Both the position numbers and the translations under genes were made by a program. This document shows positions 1 to 5,464 of a DNA stretch of 5,464 nucleotides, one piece after another. Under the pieces are notes generated by a model. The model was given only the letters and a program-made list of their open reading frames with translations. It was not told the DNA's origin and did not search any database. Source of the stretch: Bacteroidales bacterium (GTDB lineage: Bacteria; Bacteroidota; Bacteroidia; Bacteroidales; UBA7960). The stretch is from NCBI GenBank assembly GCA_007131125.1, contig SLRE01000211.1, positions 1 through 5,464 on the forward strand, read 5' to 3'. The stretch's first letter is position 1. Each line of letters opens with the position of its first letter.

Positions 1-597
1 AATATCGTGAGCTGGAGAAACAAACAAAAAAATATACTCCAGGAGCGGGAAGGCGAGAAGCTTACCTTTACCCCCATATTTATTGAAGCCATTGCCAAAG
101 CACTGCGGGATTATCCCATGGTCAACATTTCGGTGGACGGTGATAAGATCATCAAACGCAAGAATATCAACATAGGAATGGCCGCCGCACTGCCCAACGG
201 AAACCTGATTGTACCGGTCATTAAAAATGCCGACCACAAAAGCCTGTTAGGCATCACCAAAGAGGTAAATGACCTGGCCAACAGGGCCCGCAACAACCAG
301 TTAAAACCCGATGAAATACAAGGGGGTACCTTTACCCTGACCAATTTCGGGACCTTTGGTGCCACCAGCGGTACGCCCATTATCAACCAGCCACAGGTAG
401 GCATCCTGGGTGTGGGCATTATTGAGAAAAAACCCGTTGTCATTGAAACACCCCAGGGAGATACCATCGGCATCCGCCATCGCATGGTGCTTTCCCTTGC
501 CTGCGACCACCGGGTAGTTGACGGCGCACTGGGAGGCATGTTCCTGAAGCGCGTTGCCGAATACCTGGAGAATTTCGACACCAGCCAAACCATCTGA
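1..597 (+). CDS. 2-oxo acid dehydrogenase E2 component (dihydrolipoyl acyltransferase), 3' partial
   Basis: This is the C-terminal 198 codons of an E2 acyltransferase; the frame is open through the left edge, so the true start lies outside the window. E2 is the core of a cytoplasmic 2-oxo acid dehydrogenase complex and moves the acyl group from lipoyl-lysine to coenzyme A. What is visible is most of the catalytic domain: the stretch GEKLTFTPIFIEAIAKAL, then NIGMAAALPNGNLIVPVIKN, the TNFGTFGATSGTPIINQPQ segment, and the active-site motif DHRVVDG, whose catalytic His codon is at 508-510 with the Asp four residues on. The protein ends about 25 residues after that motif, as is usual for the family. 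The lipoyl and E1/E3-binding domains would be upstream. The substrate (pyruvate, branched-chain 2-oxo acids or 2-oxoglutarate) cannot be settled from this fragment; the Cys before DHRVVDG resembles pyruvate-type E2s, but this is weak evidence. No truncation or frameshift is seen, and a terminator follows 26 bases after the stop. Confidence 0.95.
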   Translation, partial: NIVSWRNKQKNILQEREGEKLTFTPIFIEAIAKALRDYPMVNISVDGDKIIKRKNINIGMAAALPNGNLIVPVIKNADHKSLLGITKEVNDLANRARNNQLKPDEIQGGTFTLTNFGTFGATSGTPIINQPQVGILGVGIIEKKPVVIETPQGDTIGIRHRMVLSLACDHRVVDGALGGMFLKRVAEYLENFDTSQTI

Positions 598-623
598 TTG
601 GGATAATAAAAAAATCCTCCCTG

Positions 624-657
624 AAAAGCCGCCGGAAATTTTATCCGGTGGCTTTTT
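624..657 (+). terminator. Rho-independent terminator after the E2 gene
   Basis: An inverted repeat forms a 13-base-pair stem with arms at 624-636 and 644-656. All pairs are Watson-Crick except one G-U, the core is GC-rich (GCCGCCGG against CCGGTGGC), and the loop of 7 bases is A/T only. A run of five T (653-657) overlaps and ends the 3' arm. The hairpin starts 26 bases after the E2 stop codon and lies before the next promoter-like site, so it most likely ends the E2 transcript. The four A at the foot of the 5' arm would give a short U run on the other strand, so weak bidirectional action is possible. Confidence 0.88.
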
Positions 658-680
658 ACATTCACCTCCTTTAAAATCAT

Positions 681-688
681 TATTTTCG
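681..688 (+). promoter_or_regulatory. Putative Bacteroidota-type -7 promoter element before the exonuclease gene
   Basis: TATTTTCG matches the Bacteroidota -7 consensus TAnnTTTG at all but one fixed position. It is followed by CAAAATAAC and sits 33 bases upstream of the ATG at 722, just after the terminator, which is where a promoter for the following gene cluster is expected. It would give a leader of roughly 20-30 bases. No clear -33 TTTG box is seen at the usual distance, so the call rests on the -7 element and position only. No Shine-Dalgarno sequence is evident before the ATG, as is common in this phylum. Confidence 0.45.
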
Positions 689-721
689 CAAAATAACAAA
701 CCCATTTGATCCTATTTAATT

Positions 722-1549
722 ATGAAACTCAACCTGACCCGTCCGCTGGCTTTTTTTGATATTGAATCCACAGGTACCAATGTGGTTAAAGACCGCATAG
801 TGGAAATATCCGTTTATAAAGTAATGCCCGATGGAAGCACCGAAAACTATACAAAACTGATCAACCCCGAAGTACCCATTCCACCGGAAGTTTCGGCTAT
901 TCATGGTATAAAAAATGAAGATGTGGCCGATAAGCCCACTTTTGCCCAGCTGGCACCAAGCCTTGACCAGTTCCTGCAAAACAGCGACCTGGCTGGCTAC
1001 AACTCCAACAAGTTTGACGTGCCCATGCTCATTGAGGAGTTTTTGCGCTGCAACATCAATTTCGATATCAAAAAACGCAGGCTCATCGATGTGCAAAATA
1101 TTTTCCATAAAATGGAACCCCGCACCCTGAAAGCGGCTTATAAGTTTTATTGCGGCAAGGAGCTGGTTGATGCCCATGAAGCAGAAGCCGATACCAAAGC
1201 CACTTACGAAATTCTGCTTGCCCAGCTGGAGCATTACAAGGATACCCGGTACGTTAATAAGGACGGGGAAGTATCTGTTCCCGTGGTCAATGACATGGAT
1301 GCCCTGCATGAGTTTTCCTATAACCACAGCAATGCCGACCTGGTAGGCCATATCGGCTACAACCGCAGCGGCAAGGAAATCTTCAATTTTGGAAAATACA
1401 AAGGAAGGGTAGTTGAAGACGTGTTTAAAAAAGAACCACAGTATTATGACTGGATGATGAAAGCCGACTTCCCGCTCTCTACCAAAAACCTCATTCAGAG
1501 CATTATGTTAAGGAACTTTAACAAAGGAGGCATGCTGTTTAAAGAGTAA
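722..1549 (+). CDS. DEDDh-family 3'-5' exonuclease with ExoX-like C-terminal domain (DnaQ superfamily)
   Basis: This 275-residue protein is predicted to remove nucleotides from 3' ends in a metal-dependent reaction, in DNA repair, proofreading or end processing. The N-terminal exonuclease domain (about residues 8-172) has all the catalytic positions: D13 and E15 in FFDIESTG (Exo I), D99 in GYNSNKFDVPML (Exo II), and H152 with D157 in AHEAEADTKATYEIL (Exo III, DEDDh type). After a linker, residues about 220-265 carry FNFGKYKGRVVEDV followed by YYDWMMKADF, the pattern of the small C-terminal module found in exodeoxyribonuclease X-like proteins. There is no polymerase or helicase domain, so it is a stand-alone exonuclease; it might serve as a PolIII epsilon-like subunit, but that is not shown. 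The ATG at 722 gives a natural N-terminus about 9 residues before the Exo I strand. It is the first gene of a likely three-gene transcript, with a 16-base gap to the FAH-family gene. The family call is firm; the exact biological substrate is not. Confidence 0.93.
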   Translation: MKLNLTRPLAFFDIESTGTNVVKDRIVEISVYKVMPDGSTENYTKLINPEVPIPPEVSAIHGIKNEDVADKPTFAQLAPSLDQFLQNSDLAGYNSNKFDVPMLIEEFLRCNINFDIKKRRLIDVQNIFHKMEPRTLKAAYKFYCGKELVDAHEAEADTKATYEILLAQLEHYKDTRYVNKDGEVSVPVVNDMDALHEFSYNHSNADLVGHIGYNRSGKEIFNFGKYKGRVVEDVFKKEPQYYDWMMKADFPLSTKNLIQSIMLRNFNKGGMLFKE

Positions 1550-1565
1550 ACATTTTTTCTGAAAC

Positions 1566-2177
1566 ATGAAAATCATCTGCATCGGCCGCAATTATAGGGA
1601 ACATGCCAAAGAATTGAAAAATCCGGTACCCAATGAACCGGTCTTTTTTATGAAACCCGAAACCGCCCTGATTCGGGCAGGCCTGCCTTTTTTCTACCCT
1701 GATTTTTCAAAGAACGTACATTATGAAGCCGAGCTGGTGCTGCGTATCTGTAAACTTGGCAAACATATCCAAACCCGTTTTGCCCGTAATTATTTCAAAG
1801 AAATCGGTGTGGGTATTGACTTTACCGCAAGAGACCTGCAGGACCGCTGCAAGGAAAAAGGACTTCCCTGGGAAATTGCCAAGGCATTTGATGGTTCGGC
1901 ACCGGTAAGTAAATTTTTGTCCATTACCCGGTTTTGTCAAGACAGCCACATCTCCTTTCACATGAATTTGAATGGAAAAACCGTGCAAAGGGGAAATACC
2001 GGGGACATGATATTTTCGTTCGAAGAAATTATTTCACATGTATCCCATTATGTAACCCTTAAGATAGGTGACCTCATTTTTACCGGCACTCCGGCCGGGG
2101 TGGGAGAAGTAAAAACAGGCGACCACCTGGAGGTTTTCCTCGAAAACGAAAAAATGCTTTCCCTGGATGTTAAATAA
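1566..2177 (+). CDS. Fumarylacetoacetate hydrolase (FAH) family protein
   Basis: This is a 203-residue single-domain member of the FAH superfamily, metal-dependent cytoplasmic enzymes that hydrolyse C-C bonds in acylpyruvates, or decarboxylate or tautomerise oxaloacetate-like compounds. Family signatures run through its length: MKIICIGRNYREHAKE at the start (with H13 and E16 at the catalytic dyad positions), NEPVFFMKPETA, the metal ligands E54 and E56 in HYEAELVLRI and D85 in GIDFTARDLQ, K106 in AKAFDGSAPVS, QRGNTGDMIFS, and TGTPAGVG at 173-180. No required residue appears to be missing. The length fits the short FAHD1/YcgM-like branch rather than full-size FAH, which is about 420 residues. 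The start at 1566 puts GRNY right at the N-terminus, as in relatives. It lies between an exonuclease and a DNA glycosylase with gaps of 16 and 14 bases. No aromatic-degradation gene is nearby, so the substrate is unknown; oxaloacetate decarboxylase/tautomerase or acylpyruvase activity is only a family-based guess. Confidence 0.92.
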   Translation: MKIICIGRNYREHAKELKNPVPNEPVFFMKPETALIRAGLPFFYPDFSKNVHYEAELVLRICKLGKHIQTRFARNYFKEIGVGIDFTARDLQDRCKEKGLPWEIAKAFDGSAPVSKFLSITRFCQDSHISFHMNLNGKTVQRGNTGDMIFSFEEIISHVSHYVTLKIGDLIFTGTPAGVGEVKTGDHLEVFLENEKMLSLDVK

Positions 2178-2191
2178 AACCGGACTGAACA

Positions 2192-2773
2192 TTGCAAAAA
2201 CTCCCCACCCAATATTATCTGCAGGATGATGTTACTGCCCTGGCAAGCAGCCTGATTGGGAAGGTTCTGGCAACCCGTATCAAAGGAGAAGAGGTCACTT
2301 CGGGTTTTATTACTGAAACAGAAGCTTATGAAGGGGTTACCGACAGGGCTTCCCATGCCCACGGAGGGAGGCACACCCCCCGCACCGCCACCATGTTTAT
2401 GCAGGGTGGCATCGCTTACATTTACCTTTGCTATGGCATCCATCATCTGTTTAATGTAGTGACCAACCGGGAAGGGATTCCCCATGCAGTGCTAATCAGG
2501 GGCATACAACCCCTGGAAGGCATTGATGTGATGGCTTCCCGCACAGCAAAAAGCCCCCGGGAGCTGAAAAAAATCAACGGACCCGGGAAGATATCCAAAG
2601 CCCTGGGGATTACCACCCGGCTTGACCGTACACCCCTGAACGGTTCAACGATCTGGATTTCAAACAATGGTTTGGTAGTGCCCGAAGACAAAATAAAAAG
2701 AACCCCCCGCATCGGGGTGGATTATGCAGGTGGCCACGCCCGGTGGCCCTATCGGTTTTACTGGATGGCTTGA
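2192..2773 (+). CDS. mpg: 3-methyladenine DNA glycosylase, Aag/MPG family
   Basis: This 193-residue monofunctional base-excision-repair enzyme is predicted to flip out and remove alkylated or deaminated purines such as 3-methyladenine and hypoxanthine. Matched by eye to human AAG, the key positions are kept: catalytic E44 and Y46 in ITETEAYEG, H55 in RASHAHGGRHTPRT, the Y76/Y78 pair in IAYIYLCYGIHHLFNVVTN, N88, R103 in LIRGIQPLEG, the INGPGKISKALGI segment, and RIGVDYAG near the end followed by WPYRFYW. The length fits bacterial members. Start choice: an in-frame TGA at 2186-2188 closes the frame upstream, and the first in-frame ATG is about 200 bases downstream, beyond the catalytic Glu. TTG at 2192 is therefore the best start and gives an N-terminus (QKLPTQYYLQDDV) like that of homologs. 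No Shine-Dalgarno sequence is seen. It is the last gene of the likely exonuclease-FAH-glycosylase transcript, 14 bases after the FAH stop. No convincing terminator hairpin follows. Confidence 0.94.
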   Translation: MQKLPTQYYLQDDVTALASSLIGKVLATRIKGEEVTSGFITETEAYEGVTDRASHAHGGRHTPRTATMFMQGGIAYIYLCYGIHHLFNVVTNREGIPHAVLIRGIQPLEGIDVMASRTAKSPRELKKINGPGKISKALGITTRLDRTPLNGSTIWISNNGLVVPEDKIKRTPRIGVDYAGGHARWPYRFYWMA

Positions 2774-2835
2774 TTAAGCAGGAGTCCTGAAGTTCTGAAC
2801 AGTATAGTTTTTTGCGGAAGGATTATTCAGGCTGG

Positions 2836-2864
2836 TTTCTTTCCCGATTTCTTCACTACTTTTG
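2836..2864 (+). promoter_or_regulatory. Putative Bacteroidota-type promoter before the rRNA methyltransferase gene
   Basis: TACTTTTG at 2857-2864 matches the -7 consensus TAnnTTTG exactly and is followed by CAAA. An imperfect -33 box, TTTC at 2836-2839, lies 17 bases upstream. The element is 32 bases before the ATG at 2897, which implies a short leader. It lies in the 123-base gap 2774-2896, the only sizeable gap between the glycosylase and methyltransferase genes. I see nothing else in that gap: no strong hairpin and no RNA motif. It probably drives both the methyltransferase and the MATE gene. Confidence 0.55.
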
Positions 2865-2896
2865 CAAACCCATTTACTTTTTCAATTGCGGTGTCT

Positions 2897-4096
2897 ATGA
2901 AACAACCCCTTAAGATTATTTTGCGTTCAGGAAAAGACCAGGCAGTAAAGCGGTTCCATCCATGGGTTTTCAGCGGAGCCATCAAAAAGATCCATGGAAT
3001 GGCTGCTGACGGTATGCATGCCGAAGTTTTTTCCAACAAGGACGAATACCTTGGCTGCGGCATTTACCAGGATGCCACCATTGCCTTGCGCATCATGGCT
3101 TTTGCACCGGAACGTCCCCTCGCTTTCGGGGAGGATTTCTGGAAAGAAAAACTTTTTAAAGCCTATGAACTCCGGAAACTTGCAGGACTTACCGAAAATG
3201 AACAAACCAATGTTTATCGCCTGGTGCACGGAGAGGGCGACCACCTTCCGGGCCTTATCATTGACCATTACGACGGCAACCTGGTTATTCAGATCCACTC
3301 CACAGGTCTTTACGGTTTTCTGGAAACAATTGCCAATGCCCTGAAGGAAATTTACGGTAGTAATTTAAAAAGCATCTACGACAAAAGCCGTGAAACACTT
3401 CCTGCCGGTTTTTTCGACGGAAAAAAGGAAGGGGGATTCCTGTATGGCCATGCCGGAGAGGTAGTGGTTAAGGAAAACGGCCATGCCTTTGCCGTTGATA
3501 TAGAGGCAGGACAGAAAACAGGTTTTTTTATTGACCAGCGCGAAAACCGCCAACTCCTCACCCGTTATTGCCGGGACAAAAAAGTGCTGAACACCTTTTG
3601 CTATTCCGGAGGATTTTCCGTTTATGGCCTTAAGGCCGGTGCAGCCTCCATGCACAGTCTCGACAGTTCAGCAAAAGCCATCGAACTCACCGAAAAAAAT
3701 ACTGCCCTGAACTTTGATACCACTGACAGGCACATGACCATTACCAAAGATGCCATTTCCTACCTGAAGGAAAGTACTGAAAAATATGACCTGATAATTC
3801 TGGATCCTCCGGCTTATGCCAAACATGTAAATGTACGCCACAAGGCTGTGCAAGGCTATAAGCGCCTGAACCTGGAAGCCCTGAAAAAACTTAACGGCAA
3901 TGGGGTCTTATTTACCTTCAGCTGTTCGCAGGTTGTGGATCAGTCGCTTTTTCAGTCAACGGTTATGGCCGCAGCCATACAATCGGGGCGCAAAGTAAGG
4001 GTAATGCAGCAAATGACACAGCCGGCCGATCACCCGGTAAATATTTTTCATCCCGAGGGAAAATACCTTAAAGGCCTGGTGTTGCACGTCGATTAA
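2897..4096 (+). CDS. rlmI: 23S rRNA (cytosine-C5)-methyltransferase, RlmI type (PUA domain plus class I SAM methyltransferase)
   Basis: This 399-residue protein matches E. coli RlmI, which methylates C1962 of 23S rRNA to 5-methylcytosine using S-adenosylmethionine. The order of parts is typical: an N-terminal PUA-like RNA-binding domain (about 5-75) with RFHPWVFSGAIKK; a central segment with YRLVHGEGDHLPGLIIDHYDG; then GQKTGFFIDQRENR at 205-218, opening the Rossmann methyltransferase domain; SAM motif I as VLNTFCYSGGFSVYGLKAGA (230-249); LDPPAYAK at 302-309; and FSCSQVVDQSLFQ with C343 in the motif VI SCS. The C-terminus DHPVNIFHPEGKYLKGL is also as in RlmI. The length is close to the E. coli protein. 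The ATG at 2897 is preferred over an in-frame GTG two codons upstream (2891), because it starts directly with the KQPLKIILR strand; the choice changes only two residues. It is followed after 7 bases by the MATE gene, so the two are probably co-transcribed. Family membership is firm; the exact target cytosine is inferred from similarity. Confidence 0.93.
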   Translation: MKQPLKIILRSGKDQAVKRFHPWVFSGAIKKIHGMAADGMHAEVFSNKDEYLGCGIYQDATIALRIMAFAPERPLAFGEDFWKEKLFKAYELRKLAGLTENEQTNVYRLVHGEGDHLPGLIIDHYDGNLVIQIHSTGLYGFLETIANALKEIYGSNLKSIYDKSRETLPAGFFDGKKEGGFLYGHAGEVVVKENGHAFAVDIEAGQKTGFFIDQRENRQLLTRYCRDKKVLNTFCYSGGFSVYGLKAGAASMHSLDSSAKAIELTEKNTALNFDTTDRHMTITKDAISYLKESTEKYDLIILDPPAYAKHVNVRHKAVQGYKRLNLEALKKLNGNGVLFTFSCSQVVDQSLFQSTVMAAAIQSGRKVRVMQQMTQPADHPVNIFHPEGKYLKGLVLHVD

Positions 4097-4103
4097 TTTC
4101 TTT

Positions 4104-5438
4104 ATGCGGGAGGTAAACAACACATACAAAAGCATATGGGAGGTCTCCTATCCTATTATCATTGGGCTGGTGGCCCAGAATCTGATGGTGGTGATCGATA
4201 CCGCCTTTTTGGGCCGGCTTGGGGAAATAACCCTGGGAGCAGCAGCAATCGGGGGTATCTTTTACCTCTGCCTTGTAATGCTTGGCACCGGCTTTTCGGT
4301 TGGAACGCAAATCATGATAGGCCGCAGGAACGGGGAAAGAAAATTCAGGAATATCGGCCGCATTTTCGATCATGCAGTTTACTTTATGACGGGGCTTGCC
4401 CTTGTGGTTTTTCTGCTGGTAACATGGCTGGCACCCGGGTTCCTTGGTTGGTTTCTTAGCTCGGAAGCGGTAATGGAAGAAAGCATTGTGTTCATTGGCT
4501 ACCGCCGCTTCGGATTGCTGTTTGGGTTCCTTAACCTCTGCTTTCATGCTTTTTATGTGGGAATTGCCCGCACCATGGTGCTTTCTGCTGCAACCATCAT
4601 CATGGCCCTGGTAAATATCTTCCTGGATTATTGCCTTATATTCGGGAACCTTGGTTTTCCACGCATGGGCATCGCAGGAGCAGCCCTGGCAACCAACATT
4701 GCCGAAGTGGTCACTTTTTTATTTTTCCTGGGCTGGTCATGGAAAAGCAAGAGCCTGTTCTTTTTTAAACTCTTCCGTTTTTTTAAACCCCGGCTGAAAC
4801 TATACCGCAGGCTGTTGAAGCTTGCCGTACCGGTAATGTTTCAGTTTTTCCTTTCCTTTTCCGCATGGTTTGCATTTTTTATGGTTATTGAGCAAATCGG
4901 TGAAACCGCATTGGCTGCTTCCAACATCACGCGCTCGTTTTACATGTTGCTGATGATACCGGTCTGGGGTCTGAGTTCTGCAACCCACAGCATGGTGAGC
5001 AACATTATCGGGCAGGGTAGACAGGACCTTGTTTTTTCCCTGATAAAAAAGATAATGATTTTGAGTGTGGCATCCATCCTCATTCTTATCCAGGTAAATT
5101 TATTTTTTCCCCAGCAGATTGCCTCATTTTTTACCGAAGACCCATCCCTGATTGAAGCCACGGTGCCCCTGCTCAGGATAACCACATTGGCACTGCTTGC
5201 TTTTTCGGTGGGAATGATATTGTTCAGCGCCCTTTCAGGAACCGGAAAAACTTTCACCGCCCTTCGCATTGAGGTTATTTCCATAATCTTTTACCTTGCT
5301 TTTGCCTTTACCATGGCCGTGGGCTTCAAGGCCCCGGCAGTCATCGTTTGGCTGGTGGAAGCATTCTATTTTTCCCTGCTTGGAATTCTTTCCTTTGTAT
5401 TCCTTAAAAAAGGAAGCTGGAGAGAATTAAAAATTTAA
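4104..5438 (+). CDS. MATE-family efflux transporter (DinF-like)
   Basis: This 444-residue inner-membrane protein has about 12 hydrophobic segments, at roughly 11-31, 44-68, 90-110, 128-150, 158-180, 190-210, 236-262, 270-292, 313-335, 353-377, 388-406 and 411-434. That is two six-helix halves joined by a basic, Phe-rich loop near 213-235. MATE proteins export cationic drugs or other small organic molecules in exchange for H+ or Na+. Supporting motifs are YPIIIGLVAQNLMVVIDTAFLGRLGE with acidic D32 in helix 1, GTQIMIGRRNGE after helix 2, NIFLDYCLIFG with D175 in helix 5, GIAGAALATNIAE, and the second-half SNIIGQGRQDL, which mirrors the first-half IGRRNGE. D32 and D175 correspond by motif to the N-lobe acidic site of DinF-type transporters. 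The ATG at 4104 gives an N-terminus like that of relatives; no Shine-Dalgarno sequence precedes it. It lies 7 bases after the rlmI stop and probably shares its transcript. The substrate cannot be read from the sequence. Confidence 0.93.
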   Translation: MREVNNTYKSIWEVSYPIIIGLVAQNLMVVIDTAFLGRLGEITLGAAAIGGIFYLCLVMLGTGFSVGTQIMIGRRNGERKFRNIGRIFDHAVYFMTGLALVVFLLVTWLAPGFLGWFLSSEAVMEESIVFIGYRRFGLLFGFLNLCFHAFYVGIARTMVLSAATIIMALVNIFLDYCLIFGNLGFPRMGIAGAALATNIAEVVTFLFFLGWSWKSKSLFFFKLFRFFKPRLKLYRRLLKLAVPVMFQFFLSFSAWFAFFMVIEQIGETALAASNITRSFYMLLMIPVWGLSSATHSMVSNIIGQGRQDLVFSLIKKIMILSVASILILIQVNLFFPQQIASFFTEDPSLIEATVPLLRITTLALLAFSVGMILFSALSGTGKTFTALRIEVISIIFYLAFAFTMAVGFKAPAVIVWLVEAFYFSLLGILSFVFLKKGSWRELKI

Positions 5439-5448
5439 ATTTTTTCCA

Positions 5449-5464
5449 ATATATCATGATATAT
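5449..5464. repeat. Perfect 16-base palindrome at the right edge of the window
   Basis: ATATATCATGATATAT reads the same on both strands, with its centre between 5456 and 5457. It starts 11 bases after the MATE stop codon and ends exactly at the window edge, so longer arms are possible; they would need a T just outside to pair with A5448. It could be part of an operator for the next gene, part of a terminator hairpin, or chance in AT-rich intergenic DNA. With 14 of 16 bases A or T and no loop, it is not a convincing terminator as it stands. Confidence 0.5.

Noticed and set aside
111..680. Long minus-strand open frame (189 codons) opposite the E2 gene
   Set aside because: It lies wholly opposite a clearly conserved E2 coding region and runs through the terminator hairpin. 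Its translation has no recognisable domain, so it is a shadow of codon bias.
716..1351. Minus-strand open frame of 211 codons opposite the exonuclease gene
   Set aside because: The + strand has all DEDDh motifs in frame. The antisense product shows no family motif and has no promoter or start context.
1566..2177. Possible aromatic amino acid degradation gene (true fumarylacetoacetase)
   Set aside because: The protein is about half the length of full fumarylacetoacetase and no homogentisate-pathway gene is nearby, so only the superfamily is claimed.
2779..2798. Small inverted repeats (CAGGA/TCCTG and GTTC/GAAC) after the glycosylase stop
   Set aside because: The arms are only 4-5 bases with a single-base loop and no T run directly after, so they do not form a credible terminator.
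2803..2814. Second promoter-like TATAGTTTTTTG upstream of rlmI
   Set aside because: It fits TAnnTTTG only if extra T residues are allowed, and has no -33 box. The exact match at 2857-2864 is closer to the gene and better.
4108..4114. Shine-Dalgarno-like GGGAGGT just after the MATE ATG, suggesting a later start
   Set aside because: The next ATG at a useful distance (4136) is out of frame, and the next in-frame candidate (GTG at 4170) is inside the first membrane helix. The motif is simply the codons for Arg-Glu-Val.
4068..4547. Minus-strand open frame of 159 codons rich in Lys, Pro and His, spanning the rlmI-MATE junction
   Set aside because: It overlaps two well-supported genes. Its composition is what the complement of transmembrane codons gives, and it has no recognised domain.
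5429..5444. Palindrome made only of A and T around the MATE stop codon
   Set aside because: It consists of short A and T runs that give chance self-complementarity, with no GC pairs to hold a hairpin. It is partly coding sequence.

Overview
The window looks like ordinary chromosomal DNA from a member of the Bacteroidota, probably in or near the Bacteroidales. The evidence is protein-level resemblance, weak or absent Shine-Dalgarno sequences before the genes, and two promoter-like octamers close to the Bacteroidota -7 consensus TAnnTTTG, one exact (2857-2864) and one with a single mismatch (681-688). All six genes lie on the + strand, are tightly packed and have intact reading frames. I see no insertion sequence, phage gene, CRISPR array, tRNA or rRNA, and no non-coding stretch longer than about 125 bases.

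Layout. (1) 1-597 is the 3' part of a 2-oxo acid dehydrogenase E2 (dihydrolipoyl acyltransferase) gene, cut off by the left edge of the window. It is followed by a strong hairpin terminator at 624-657. (2) 722-2773 holds three genes separated by 16 and 14 bases, presumably one transcript starting near 681-700: a DEDDh 3'-5' exonuclease with an ExoX-like C-terminal module, a small fumarylacetoacetate-hydrolase (FAH) family enzyme, and a 3-methyladenine DNA glycosylase of the Aag/MPG family that appears to start with TTG. (3) 2897-5438 holds two genes 7 bases apart, preceded by the promoter-like octamer at 2857-2864: an RlmI-type 23S rRNA cytosine methyltransferase and a MATE-family multidrug/cation antiporter. 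The window ends inside or at the edge of a perfect 16-base palindrome.

How the genes relate. The second block pairs two nucleic-acid enzymes (exonuclease and alkylation-repair glycosylase) with a metabolic hydrolase/decarboxylase. The third pairs an rRNA-modifying enzyme with an efflux pump. Neither block is a known pathway; they read as housekeeping genes sharing transcripts.

I looked for a novel system and did not find one. The points worth checking are modest: the TTG start, the exonuclease-FAH-glycosylase linkage, the two-domain exonuclease, and the palindrome at the right edge.
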